A stretch of DNA of 43,426 nucleotides from Paracoccus bogoriensis (GTDB lineage: Bacteria; Pseudomonadota; Alphaproteobacteria; Rhodobacterales; Rhodobacteraceae): the NCBI RefSeq assembly GCF_019431455.1, contig NZ_JAHYSR010000026.1, positions 1 through 43,426 of the forward strand. The letters run 5' to 3'. A program made the translations under genes and the position numbers. Shown here in pieces: positions 34,710 to 43,075 of this stretch. How positions within the stretch are numbered: position 1 is the stretch's first letter; every line of letters starts with the position of its first letter. The notes under the pieces were generated by a model, which saw nothing but the letters and a program-made list of their open reading frames with translations, did not search any database and was not told the DNA's origin.

Positions 34710-36887
34710 ATGTCAGCCCAAGCTGCCCCATCGGCAGAGACCGGGCCCGTCATCGCACAAGGTGTGGATGACGAGCCGATGGCATCCAACCAGCGCGACC
34801 CCAAGGGCCGCGTGGGAATGCTGATCGCGGTTCTCGCTGCCGCCTATACCGTCTTTCACCTCGTGGTCATGGTCTTTTACCCGCTGGAGACGTGGACTTA
34901 CCGGATGTTCCATCTCTGCGGGGGGCTGCTGATCGGGTTTCTTACCTATTCGGCGCTGAGCCAATCCTCGACCGAGGCCGAGGACCGGCCTCGCGGCCCG
35001 CTGGAACTGGCGCTTCTGGCCGTGTCGGTCGGGGGCATCGGCTACGGTGTCCTGATGGTCGCCTATGCCTGGGGCGGCTGGTGGCTGGCGGGTGTAGCGC
35101 AACCGCCGCGCATGGTCTTTCAGACCTATGGCCTGCCATTGGTCATCGGCACCATGGCTGCGATCCTGTCGGGCTGGCTGTTCTCGACCCGGGCGCGGTC
35201 GCGCATCCATCTGCCCGACATGTTACTGGGCCTCGCGGCAATCGCGGTCCTGGGCTATATCCTGTTCGTCGTTGGCGCATTGCGGATGCGGGCAGGGACA
35301 GCCCTGGCACAGCCGGGCGATCTGTGGGCGGCGCTGACGGGCGTCCTGCTGATCCTGGAACTGGCGCGTCGCCTGACGGGCCTGGCGCTGGTCGTCATTG
35401 TTGGTGTTTTCATTGCCTACAGCTTCCTCGGGCCATGGCTGCCGGGATTCCTGAACCATCGCGGCTATACGGCGACCCGGTTCTTTACCTACATCTTCAC
35501 CGATCAGGGCGTGCTGGGCGATCCCATCGCGGTCAGTTCAACCTACATCATCCTGTTCATCGTCTTCGCGGCCTTTCTTCAAGCCTCGAAGGTGGGCGAT
35601 TACTTCGTGAACTTCGCCTTTGCCTGCGCGGGCCGGGCGCGGGGCGGTCCGGCCAAGGTCGCGGTTTTCGCATCCGGCCTGATGGGCATGATCAACGGCA
35701 CTTCGGCAGGCAATGTGGTCTCGACCGGTTCGCTGACCATTCCGCTGATGAAGCGCGTGGGCTATGCGCCCAAGACATCCGCCGCCATCGAGGCCACAGC
35801 CTCGTCGGGCGGGCAGATCCTGCCGCCGATCATGGGCGCAGGCGCCTTCATCATGGCCGAGGTGACGGGCATTCCCTATACCGACATCGTCATCGCTGCC
35901 ATCATTCCGGCGCTGCTGTATTTCGTGTCGGTCTATTTCATGGTCGATCTTCAGGCGCTGAAGCTGAACATGAAGGGCCTGCCGCGTTCGGAACTGCCGC
36001 GCTTTGACGTGCTGGTGAAGCAGGTCTATCTGTTCCTGCCCATCATCATCCTGATCTACACGCTGTTTGCGGGCTATTCCGTGATCCGTGCGGGTGCGAT
36101 GGGGATGGCGGCGGCCGCGATGGTCAGTTGGCTCACGCCGCACAGGATGGGGCCGATCCGGATCTTCCGCGCGCTGGAACTGGGCGCCAAGATGTCGATC
36201 CAGATGGTCGCGGTCTGCGCGGCGGCGGGGATCATCGTCGGCGTCATTGCGCTGACCGGGGTGGGGGCGCGATTCTCGGCGCTGCTGCTGACCATCGCGG
36301 GGCAGAGCCAGTTGCTGGCGATGTTCTTCGCCATGTGCATTTCGATCATCCTGGGCATGGGGATGCCGACGACGGCGGCCTATGCGGTCGCGGCGGCGGT
36401 CGTGGCGCCGGGCCTGATCAGCCTGGGCGTTCCGGTCCTGGTCGCGCATTTCTTCGTTTTCTATTATGCGGTCATGTCCGCGATCACGCCGCCCGTGGCG
36501 CTTGCTGCCTATGCGGGGGCGGGGCTTTCCGGCTCGGACCCGATGAAGACCTCGGTCGAGGCCTTCAAGTTGGGTCTTGCCGCCTTCATCGTGCCGTTCA
36601 TGTTCTTCAACTCGCACGAATTGCTGATGCAGGGCGAGACGATGAATATCATCCACGCCACGGGGACGGCGCTTCTGGGCATGTTCCTGCTATCGGCGGG
36701 CGTCATCGGCTACTTCTTCGGGCCGGCTGCGACGATCGTGCGGGTGATCCTTCTGGCGGCGGCCTTGTCGATGATCTCGGTTGGCTGGCTGACCGATCTG
36801 GTGGGGCTATCGGTCGCGGTCGCGCTCTATCTGTGGCAGCGCAAGGTGGTCACGCCGGGCGCGCTGGTGCGAGGTCAGACGGACTGA
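34710..36887 (+). CDS. TRAP transporter fused permease subunit (4TM + 12TM, DctQM)
   Basis: A 725-residue membrane protein in which the small (DctQ) and large (DctM) subunits are fused, as is always the case in TAXI-type TRAP systems. Helices begin about residue 30 (VGMLIAVLAAAYTVFHLVVMV). The DctM part contains GLMGMINGTSAGNVVSTGS and ASSGGQILPPIMGAGAFIMAE near 325-390, and GMGMPTTAAYAVAAAVVAPGL near 550, the paired re-entrant ion/substrate hairpins. GGAG lies 8 bases before ATG 34710. Transport is driven by sodium or proton gradient together with the TAXI protein. A strong terminator follows at 36947. Confidence 0.95.
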   Translation: MSAQAAPSAETGPVIAQGVDDEPMASNQRDPKGRVGMLIAVLAAAYTVFHLVVMVFYPLETWTYRMFHLCGGLLIGFLTYSALSQSSTEAEDRPRGPLELALLAVSVGGIGYGVLMVAYAWGGWWLAGVAQPPRMVFQTYGLPLVIGTMAAILSGWLFSTRARSRIHLPDMLLGLAAIAVLGYILFVVGALRMRAGTALAQPGDLWAALTGVLLILELARRLTGLALVVIVGVFIAYSFLGPWLPGFLNHRGYTATRFFTYIFTDQGVLGDPIAVSSTYIILFIVFAAFLQASKVGDYFVNFAFACAGRARGGPAKVAVFASGLMGMINGTSAGNVVSTGSLTIPLMKRVGYAPKTSAAIEATASSGGQILPPIMGAGAFIMAEVTGIPYTDIVIAAIIPALLYFVSVYFMVDLQALKLNMKGLPRSELPRFDVLVKQVYLFLPIIILIYTLFAGYSVIRAGAMGMAAAAMVSWLTPHRMGPIRIFRALELGAKMSIQMVAVCAAAGIIVGVIALTGVGARFSALLLTIAGQSQLLAMFFAMCISIILGMGMPTTAAYAVAAAVVAPGLISLGVPVLVAHFFVFYYAVMSAITPPVALAAYAGAGLSGSDPMKTSVEAFKLGLAAFIVPFMFFNSHELLMQGETMNIIHATGTALLGMFLLSAGVIGYFFGPAATIVRVILLAAALSMISVGWLTDLVGLSVAVALYLWQRKVVTPGALVRGQTD

Positions 36888-36946
36888 TCATTGCCGGGTC
36901 TGGGTGCGGGTCTGGATCTGGGAGAAGCCCCCGGATCAGGGGAAGC

Positions 36947-36981
36947 GGGCGGCGATTTCGATCGCCGCCCGTCATCCTTTC
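36947..36981 (+). terminator. Rho-independent terminator after the TRAP operon
   Basis: GGGCGGCGAT (36947-36956) and ATCGCCGCCC (36961-36970) form a perfect 10-bp stem with a stable TTCG tetraloop, then GTCATCCTTTC. Confidence 0.75.
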
Positions 36982-37028
36982 TGCGTGTCCTGTCCCCGAG
37001 GGGCAAAATCGCTGTTCCGGCCAAGGCA

Positions 37029-37061
37029 TGACGTGGCTCACCAAAAAACGCGGCCACGTCA
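37029..37061. repeat. Perfect 9-base inverted repeat with 15-base loop
   Basis: TGACGTGGC (37029-37037) and GCCACGTCA (37053-37061) face each other around a loop containing AAAAAA. It could be a terminator-like hairpin, an operator or part of a small RNA. Confidence 0.45.
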
Positions 37062-37172
37062 GTTGCTTATCCTAGGCGGCGAAAGCCTTTCCGAAGTGCC
37101 CGATTATCGGTGTTTCGATACCGCAGGCAACGCACCCGGCCGCACGGGTAACCCTGCCGTTCAAGCTCGATC

Positions 37173-37319
37173 TTATTCACTGCTCTGCGAGATGGCGCAA
37201 ACGCGATAGAGGGAATTTCCTTCCGAGCGGACAGGCTCAAGACCCGCCTTCCTGAAATGGATCGCGTATCGGTTCTCCGGGGAGTCCCGAGGGCAGCTGG
37301 CTTCGGCCAGGATCGGCAC
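37173..37319 (-). CDS. Small 48-codon open frame downstream of the carboxypeptidase gene (unconfirmed)
   Basis: The frame starts with GTG at 37319, two bases after the carboxypeptidase stop on the same strand, and ends at TAA 37173. The composition looks protein-like (for instance AIHFRKAGLEPVRSEGN and SLYRVCAISQSSE), resembling the end of a domain. No clear ribosome site is present. It could be a translationally coupled small gene, the relic of a larger one, or chance. Not recognised. Confidence 0.2.
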   Translation of the reverse strand: MPILAEASCPRDSPENRYAIHFRKAGLEPVRSEGNSLYRVCAISQSSE

Positions 37320-37320
37320 T

Positions 37321-39030
37321 TCAGCGAGCGATCACCTGACAGTCGCGCGCCTTGCTGTGCAGCCTCTCACAGGCCAGTTGTGCCTGCGAGCGCGTCAGAT
37401 TGACGAACTGTGCCTCGAAACCACGCCGCGTGTCCGCGACCTGGCGCCGCGCGGTGCCAAGAACGCCGCCATCTTGAAGCGCAAGGCTGAGAAGCTCGCG
37501 CTCAGCCTCGGCCTGCGATGCATAGAGGCCAAGCGAAACCGCCCAGCCGCGTCCCGAATCGGCCGGTCGGCGCACGATTTCCAGCGCCTCGGCGTTGCCA
37601 AGGTCGCCTTCGCCCATCGCAGCCAGGATTACGGTCTCGGATCGCGGGCGCGGCGGTGAAGAACTGTTCAGCTTGAGACTGCCGGACGGCGTCTGCTCGA
37701 CCGGTGCGGTTGCGGGCGTAGCGGCGGCAGCCGCCAGACTGGCCGTTGCGGTCGTGTTGACCGGGCTGGCGCGGTTCGGCGCGGCGCGAGGACGGACCGA
37801 GGATGCCAGGACCGGCGCGGCGAGGCTGGCCGAGGCAGCGGGTGCCGGGACAGCAGATGTCGCCTCTGCAACGGCTTCCGCAACGGCTTCGGCCATTCTG
37901 CTGCCGGGCCTTGGCCGCGGCCTGAGGCTGTTGGACAATGACAGACCCGCGACTGGTGCGGGTGTGGCAACCGTTGCGCCGGCCTGGCGCAGCGCCTCGG
38001 TCAGGTCGGGCACGGGGGCTGCCGTGGCAACAAGGCTGGCCGTGGGCACTTCAGCGGAGGGGCGGGCGGCTGGGGCGGGCGAGGCCGCCAGAACCAGACG
38101 TTGCGGTTCGGGCTGGGTGGCGGCAGGCGTCGGCTCGACCTGCGCGCGGCGGGTCGTCGTCTGGCTCAGCATACGCGGCCGCTGCGGGCGCACCTCTCGG
38201 ACGCGGTCCGGGATACGCGGGAAGCTGGCATCCAGCAATTCCGCCATGACCTGATTGCGATGCGCGGTCGATGTGCCGCCGAACACAGTCGCGATCAGCC
38301 GCTTGTTGCCGCGTTGCGCCGAGGCGGTCAGGTTGAAACCCGCTGCCCTCGTATATCCCGTCTTGATCCCGTCCGCCCCCGGATAATCGTCCAGAAAGCG
38401 GCGGTTGGTCGAGGCGACCTGTGCCACGCCCGCATCCGCCGAGCGGCGCGAGAAGAGATTGTAATATTGAGGGAAATCATAAAACAGATGGCGCCCGAGA
38501 ACGCTCATGTCATGAGCGGTCGAAAAATGCCCCTGCTGCGTCAGGCCATGCGCATTGCGGAACTGGGTGTTGTTCATCCCGAGCGCGCGCGCCATCTGGG
38601 TCATCTGCTGGGCAAAGGCTTCTTCCGAGCCTGCCAAGCCCTCGCCGATGGCCGTGGCGGCGTCATTGGCCGACCGGATCGCAGCGGCGCGGATCAGATA
38701 GCGCAGCTCGATCTGTTGGCCTGGCCGCAGCCCCAGCTTTGACGGCGGCTCGTTTGCGGCCTTGGTCGAGATGGTGAAGCGCGAATCCAGCCGGACCCGG
38801 CCGCTTTCGATGGCATCAAATGCCATATAGAGCGTCATCATCTTGGTCAGCGAGGCCGGATGCAACCGCGTATCGGCATTCTGCCGGAAGACCGGCTGTC
38901 CGGTCCGGGCATCCATCACATAGGCCGCGAAAGGGGCAGCCGATGCCGTCGGCGTCATTGTCACGGCCAGTGCAGCCAGCGCAGGAAATGCCACTGCCCA
39001 TAGCCGGAATGCGGAAAGGAATCGGTTCAC
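37321..39030 (-). CDS. D-alanyl-D-alanine carboxypeptidase with C-terminal SPOR-like domain
   Basis: A 569-residue exported penicillin-binding protein of the DacA/DacC (PBP5/6) type. It removes terminal D-Ala from peptidoglycan pentapeptides. The signal peptide spans residues 1-31 (FRLWAVAFPALAALAVTM, ending ASA). Catalytic motifs are S60-L-T-K63, S120-A-N122 and K223-T-G225. Residues about 330-490 are a Pro/Ala-rich linker of low complexity, and residues about 497-569 (GWAVSLGLYASQAEAERELL onward) look like a SPOR domain, which binds denuded septal glycan. The start is uncertain: GTG 39030 gives a classic signal peptide, whereas ATG 39102, with AAGGAA upstream, would add 24 residues. It is divergent from clpS. 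Confidence 0.88.
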   Translation of the reverse strand: MNRFLSAFRLWAVAFPALAALAVTMTPTASAAPFAAYVMDARTGQPVFRQNADTRLHPASLTKMMTLYMAFDAIESGRVRLDSRFTISTKAANEPPSKLGLRPGQQIELRYLIRAAAIRSANDAATAIGEGLAGSEEAFAQQMTQMARALGMNNTQFRNAHGLTQQGHFSTAHDMSVLGRHLFYDFPQYYNLFSRRSADAGVAQVASTNRRFLDDYPGADGIKTGYTRAAGFNLTASAQRGNKRLIATVFGGTSTAHRNQVMAELLDASFPRIPDRVREVRPQRPRMLSQTTTRRAQVEPTPAATQPEPQRLVLAASPAPAARPSAEVPTASLVATAAPVPDLTEALRQAGATVATPAPVAGLSLSNSLRPRPRPGSRMAEAVAEAVAEATSAVPAPAASASLAAPVLASSVRPRAAPNRASPVNTTATASLAAAAATPATAPVEQTPSGSLKLNSSSPPRPRSETVILAAMGEGDLGNAEALEIVRRPADSGRGWAVSLGLYASQAEAERELLSLALQDGGVLGTARRQVADTRRGFEAQFVNLTRSQAQLACERLHSKARDCQVIAR

Positions 39031-39298
39031 TGTCTCGGTCTCTCTGCCACAGCGGGCATGTCGTTTCTCGCATGCCCTTCGTTTATGAATCGACAATAGC
39101 ATGGGGCTTTTTTCCTTGAAACCACGCATTCGAGATATTTTGCCCTCCATCCGGATGTCCGAACTGGCGTTGCGACGGCTGGCCTCGGTCTCGGGGGCTT
39201 TCATCCTTGCAGGTTTCGACTATATTGGTCTTGCACGCTTCGCGCCGGGCGCGGCCCTCGCGGCCCATGACGCCCCCGTTGATACGACACAGACGCAG

Positions 39299-39628
39299 AT
39301 GACCCACCGGATGACAGACAGCGACCGTCCCGACGACCAGTCCGAACTCGCGGTCAAGCCGCGTACGAGGTCTCAGCGCCCGCCGATGTACAAGGTGCTG
39401 ATGCTGAACGACGATTTCACGCCGATGGAATTCGTGGTTCATGTGCTGGAAAGACTGTTCCACATGACCCATGCGCAGGCGATCGAGATCATGTTGACCG
39501 TCCATCGCAAGGGCGTGGCGGTGGTCGGCGTCTTTTCGCATGAAGTGGCCGAGACGAAGGTCGCGCAGGTGATGGAACTGGCGCGCCGCCAGCAGCACCC
39601 GCTGCAATGCACCATGGAAAAAGAGTAG
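39299..39628 (+). CDS. clpS: ATP-dependent Clp protease adaptor ClpS
   Basis: A 109-residue adaptor that delivers N-degron substrates to ClpAP. The conserved core is [20 protein letters not shown], then [39 protein letters not shown] and the C-terminal [10 protein letters not shown]. The NDD-TPMEFVV and VHRKG regions form the N-end residue pocket and ClpA face. The open frame reaches back to 39101, but the family rarely has more than about 30 residues before the core. ATG 39299 or 39311 are the most credible starts; neither has a strong ribosome site. The stop is 3 bases before the next gene. Confidence 0.93.
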   Translation: MTHRMTDSDRPDDQSELAVKPRTRSQRPPMYKVLMLNDDFTPMEFVVHVLERLFHMTHAQAIEIMLTVHRKGVAVVGVFSHEVAETKVAQVMELARRQQHPLQCTMEKE

Positions 39629-39631
39629 CCC

Positions 39632-40663
39632 GTGACACAATCCAGACTGGACCTGGCCTTCCCGGACGGCCATCCCGGAGGCGAGGTTCTTGTGATCGGG
39701 GCGCGTGCCGCCGATCCGCTGACATCGCTTGATCCCGCGCGCACCCGTATCCTCCAGGGCCATTTCCCGGACCATCGGGCCCTGACCGAGCGCGGCTGGC
39801 GCGTCGATCCGGCCGTCCAGGGCAGTTTCGATCTGGTCCTGCTGTTCCTGCCGCGCGCCAAGGCGGCGGCGCGGGCGGCCATCGCCGATGCAGCAGAGCG
39901 GCTTCGGCCTGGCGCTGCTCTCTGGATTGACGGACAAAAGACCGATGGCGTGGACGCCATCTTGCGGGAATTGCGCACATTGGCGCCGGTGGACGAAGTG
40001 CACAGCAAGGCGCATGGCAAGATCTTTCGCGTGACGATGCCTTCGGGCGACTGGCTGCCTGCGGAATGGGGCGCGGCTCGGACCGAGATCGCGCCGGGCT
40101 TCGTGACCGGGCCCGGCGTCTTTTCGGCTGACGGGATAGACCCGGGATCGGCCCTGCTGGTAGCGCATCTGCCGGAACGGATGCCGACGCGCGTCGTCGA
40201 TCTGGGCGCGGGCTGGGGCTGGCTCTCGGCGCAGGTTCTGGCACGACCCGGCGTCGAGCAGATGCATCTGGTCGAGGCCGACCATGCTTCGCTGCAACTG
40301 GCGCGGCGCAATCTGGACGATGCGCGTCTGCATTTCCACTGGGCCGATGCCCGCGATTTCCGGTTGCCTGATCCGGTGAATGGCGTGGTGATGAACCCGC
40401 CCTTTCATGAGGGTCGGCAGGCCGACCCGAAACTGGGCGCGGCCTTCATTGCCACCGCCGCGCGGCTGTTGACGGGGGCAGGGCGGCTGTGGATGGTGGC
40501 GAATCGCCACCTGCCCTACGAAACGGTGCTGGCACAGCATTTCGGTCAGTATCACGAGATCGGCGGCGACAACCGCTTCAAGGTGATCGAGGCGACAGGC
40601 GCCGGCAAAGGTCAGGCCGACCGACGCGCGAACCCGGCGAATACCGTGAGGCGGCGGCGATGA
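39632..40663 (+). CDS. RsmC/RlmG-like rRNA guanine-N2 methyltransferase
   Basis: A 343-residue class I SAM-dependent methyltransferase. Residues 1-150 form a degenerate N-terminal methyltransferase-like domain (LVIGARAADPLTSL, FDLVLLFLPRAKAA), and the active C-terminal domain has motif I VVDLGAGWGWLSAQVL and motif IV NPPFHEG (NPPF). This two-domain design is that of RsmC (16S rRNA m2G1207) and RlmG. It starts with GTG at 39632, three bases after the clpS stop, with AAGAG upstream. The stop overlaps the SDR gene by ATGA (40660-40663), giving a clpS-rsmC-SDR operon. Confidence 0.88.
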   Translation: MTQSRLDLAFPDGHPGGEVLVIGARAADPLTSLDPARTRILQGHFPDHRALTERGWRVDPAVQGSFDLVLLFLPRAKAAARAAIADAAERLRPGAALWIDGQKTDGVDAILRELRTLAPVDEVHSKAHGKIFRVTMPSGDWLPAEWGAARTEIAPGFVTGPGVFSADGIDPGSALLVAHLPERMPTRVVDLGAGWGWLSAQVLARPGVEQMHLVEADHASLQLARRNLDDARLHFHWADARDFRLPDPVNGVVMNPPFHEGRQADPKLGAAFIATAARLLTGAGRLWMVANRHLPYETVLAQHFGQYHEIGGDNRFKVIEATGAGKGQADRRANPANTVRRRR

Positions 40664-41463
40664 GTTTGTCGATCCAGGGCAAGACCGCCATCGTGACCGG
40701 CGCAGGGCGTGGGGTGGGTCTGGCCATTGCGCGCCATCTGGCCGAACGCGGCGCCAATGTGATGTTCGCCGACGGGGACGAGGCGGTTCTGAACAAGGCC
40801 GTCGCGGATTATGACGGTGACGCCCATGTGCGCCGCTTTGTGGGCAACATGGCCGAAAAGCTGGCCATGGCGAATCTGCTTTCGGCCACGATCGACGCCT
40901 TTGATCGCGTGGATATGCTGGTCAACGCCCATCGCCTCGTGCGCTCGTCTGACCCGCTGGACACCGATATCGAGACCTTGGACGAAATGCTGCAACAGAA
41001 CCTGCTGGCCGGGTTGCGCCTGTCGCAGATGGTCGCGCGCCGCATGATCCGTCAGGCCGAGGACGAGCCGGGCCACCCGCAAAATGGTGCCATCGTGACG
41101 ATTTCGACTCTGGCGGCGCGGCGGCCGCAGCCCTCGATGCTGGGCTATTCCATCGCCTGTGCGGCACAGGAACAGGCCGTGCGCGGTCTTGCGCTGTCGC
41201 TTGCACCGCACCGTATTCGCGTGAACGGCGTCAGTTTCGCCAGCGTCATGTCGCACGAGATGCAGTGCATGTTGAAAGACATCCCCGAGAAGCGCGCACA
41301 GATCATCGCGGGCACGCCCCTGGGCCGGATCGCCCCCGCCGACGAACTGGCCGAGACGGTGCATTACCTCGTCAGCGACGCGGCGCGCTTCGTCACGGGG
41401 CAGATCATCACGGTTGATGGCGGGCGCAGCCTGGTTGATCCGGTTGCAGCCCAGATCCTCTAG
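40660..41463 (+). CDS. Short-chain dehydrogenase/reductase family protein lacking the catalytic lysine
   Basis: A 267-residue SDR. The Rossmann motif TGAGRGVGLAIARHLAERG (14-32) is intact, the acidic D38 in MFADGDE suggests NAD(H), and the last strand ends FVTGQIITVDGG. S149 and Y163 occupy the catalytic Ser and Tyr positions, but the fourth residue after Tyr is Cys167 (YSIAC) where active enzymes have Lys (YxxxK). The structural NAG motif is altered too (VNAHR). It may be inactive, have a non-redox role, or act on a substrate by another mechanism. It starts in the ATGA overlap with the RsmC-like gene. Its stop overlaps the stop of the convergent lipoprotein gene. Confidence 0.88.
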   Translation: MSLSIQGKTAIVTGAGRGVGLAIARHLAERGANVMFADGDEAVLNKAVADYDGDAHVRRFVGNMAEKLAMANLLSATIDAFDRVDMLVNAHRLVRSSDPLDTDIETLDEMLQQNLLAGLRLSQMVARRMIRQAEDEPGHPQNGAIVTISTLAARRPQPSMLGYSIACAAQEQAVRGLALSLAPHRIRVNGVSFASVMSHEMQCMLKDIPEKRAQIIAGTPLGRIAPADELAETVHYLVSDAARFVTGQIITVDGGRSLVDPVAAQIL

Positions 41464-41873
41464 CCTTCGGGATAGGCCGCGCGGCAGGCCTCGACCGCGC
41501 GTGCGGCGCTGGCCGACAGCGCATTACGGCGCGCAATCAGGCCGTCGCGCTTGCGCGCCTCGGCGACGGGGTCGATGGGCACGCGGAAACGCTCGGTCTC
41601 CAGTTCGTCGCGCCAGCAGCCATAGGTGGTGATGACGGGCTTGCCCTCACGGTCGGTCGTGACGGTCTGGCATTGCGCAAGCCGTGATCGCACGATCTGT
41701 CGCTCGCCCCAGGCATAGCCGCGCGCCAGATTGCCTTCGACCTCGGCCAGAAGGCTGTTCACGGTTCGATATTCGCTGGTGTTACGGCTGATGCAGCGTT
41801 CCTGCGGCGTGCCGCAAGCGGCAAGCGCGAGCGGCAGGGCCATGATCATGGCACCGGTGATGTTGCGAGGCAT
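41460..41873 (-). CDS. Small lipoprotein (hypothetical)
   Basis: A 137-residue protein with a lipobox LALAAC at residues 15-20, so Cys20 is the likely lipidated residue after signal cleavage. The mature part has paired cysteines (ERCISRN, AQCQTV, YGCWRDE, EACRAAY) that could form disulfides. I do not recognise the family. The stop codon overlaps the convergent SDR stop in the four-base CTAG at 41460-41463. Confidence 0.75.
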   Translation of the reverse strand: MPRNITGAMIMALPLALAACGTPQERCISRNTSEYRTVNSLLAEVEGNLARGYAWGERQIVRSRLAQCQTVTTDREGKPVITTYGCWRDELETERFRVPIDPVAEARKRDGLIARRNALSASAARAVEACRAAYPEG

Positions 41874-41936
41874 GGCAGGTCTCGTTACAGGTTTTCCGAC
41901 AGCTAGCCGCAGCCGGGCGGTAAAGGCAAATCACGA

Positions 41937-42803
41937 ATGAGGGTCGCCATGGAAGAACAGCGCCGCCGCGCCGCCAAGTGGTTTCGCGAATTGCGCGACC
42001 GGATCGTCGCCGCCTTCGAGGCGCTGGAGGATCGCGGCCCGGGCGATTTGCCGGCGGGCCGGTTCGAGGTGACGCCGACCGAACGCGCGGATGATGGCGG
42101 CGGAGGCCTGATGTCGGTCATGCGCGGCGGCCGCGTCTTCGAGAAGGTCGGCGTGAACTGGTCCGAGGTCCACGGCACCCTTGCCCCACGCGCACAGGCC
42201 GCGATGGCCGCCCGCGGCGTGCCGGGGATGGAAAACGACCCGCGCTTCTGGGCCTCGGGGATCAGCCTCGTCGCGCATATGCAGAACCCGCACGCGCCCG
42301 CTGTCCACATGAACACCCGCATGTTCTGGACGCCCGGCGCGTGGTGGTTCGGCGGCGGGTCCGATCTGAACCCCTGCCTCGAATACCCCGAGGACACGGC
42401 GCATTTCCACGACACGCTGCGCGCGGCCTGCGCGCCGCATGGCGCCGACTACTACGACCGCTTCAAGGCCTGGGCGGACGAATATTTCTTCATCCCCCAT
42501 CGCGGCCGCGCGCGCGGCGTCGGCGGGATCTTCTACGACGACCTGAACACCGGGGACTGGGAGGCCGACTTCGCCTTTACCCGCGCGGTGGGCGAGGCCT
42601 TCCTGCCCGCTTTCCTGCCCCTGGCCGAAGCGCGCATGACCCAGCCTTTCACCGACGCCGACCGAGATGCGCAGCTGATCCATCGCGGACTCTATGCGGA
42701 ATACAACCTCGTTTATGACCGGGGCACCAGATTCGGTCTGGAGACCGGGCACAACGCGGATGCGGTGCTGATGAGTCTGCCGCCCTTGGCGAAGTGGGTT
42801 TGA
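41937..42803 (+). CDS. hemF: Oxygen-dependent coproporphyrinogen III oxidase
   Basis: A 288-residue HemF that decarboxylates coproporphyrinogen III to protoporphyrinogen IX with O2 in heme synthesis. Typical segments are EKVGVNWSEVHGTL, AVHMNTRMFWTPGAWWFGGGSDLNP, RGVGGIFYDDLN and AEYNLVYDRGTRFGLETGHN. ATG 41937 is taken as start; ATG 41949, with GAGG 6 bases upstream, is equally possible and would remove four residues. An oxygen-dependent enzyme fits the aa3 oxidase implied by ctaA. Confidence 0.96.
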   Translation: MRVAMEEQRRRAAKWFRELRDRIVAAFEALEDRGPGDLPAGRFEVTPTERADDGGGGLMSVMRGGRVFEKVGVNWSEVHGTLAPRAQAAMAARGVPGMENDPRFWASGISLVAHMQNPHAPAVHMNTRMFWTPGAWWFGGGSDLNPCLEYPEDTAHFHDTLRAACAPHGADYYDRFKAWADEYFFIPHRGRARGVGGIFYDDLNTGDWEADFAFTRAVGEAFLPAFLPLAEARMTQPFTDADRDAQLIHRGLYAEYNLVYDRGTRFGLETGHNADAVLMSLPPLAKWV

Positions 42804-42805
42804 TA

Positions 42806-43072
42806 ATGACCCGCCGAGCGAGCCTGCCAATTTCGGCAGGCCAGGGTCTGCTGCTGGTGCTGCTCGTGGCAAGTGCGGGAAAGATGCTGATGATGAGTCG
42901 GGACGTTTTCAATCTGCTCGCAATCCAGTTCATCATTGTGTCGCCAGTAGGGCTGCTCGGCGCATTCATGTCGCTTGGCGTGAACTTTCTGCCAGGCCGC
43001 TTGCTCTTGTCGGCGGCCCAGATCGGATACATTCGGTCAAATCCGCTGATCCGATGTCACCATCCGGCCTGA
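42806..43072 (+). CDS. Putative small membrane protein, 3' end replaced by IS66 sequence
   Basis: An 88-residue frame starting two bases after the hemF stop. It has two hydrophobic stretches (GQGLLLVLLVASAGKMLMM and NLLAIQFIIVSPVGLLGAFM). I do not recognise it. The last 15-20 codons probably come from the end of an IS66 element inserted near 43024, so the natural C-terminus is lost. Confidence 0.35.
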   Translation: MTRRASLPISAGQGLLLVLLVASAGKMLMMSRDVFNLLAIQFIIVSPVGLLGAFMSLGVNFLPGRLLLSAAQIGYIRSNPLIRCHHPA

Positions 43073-43075
43073 CCG

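Larger units (their letters stand above)
36888..37320. other. 433-base region between the TRAP permease and the carboxypeptidase gene
   Basis: This stretch holds a strong terminator (36947-36981), a perfect 9-base inverted repeat (37029-37061) and, on the minus strand, a 48-codon open frame (37173-37319). Base composition is less GC-rich than in the neighbours. Nothing else is recognised. Confidence 0.5.
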
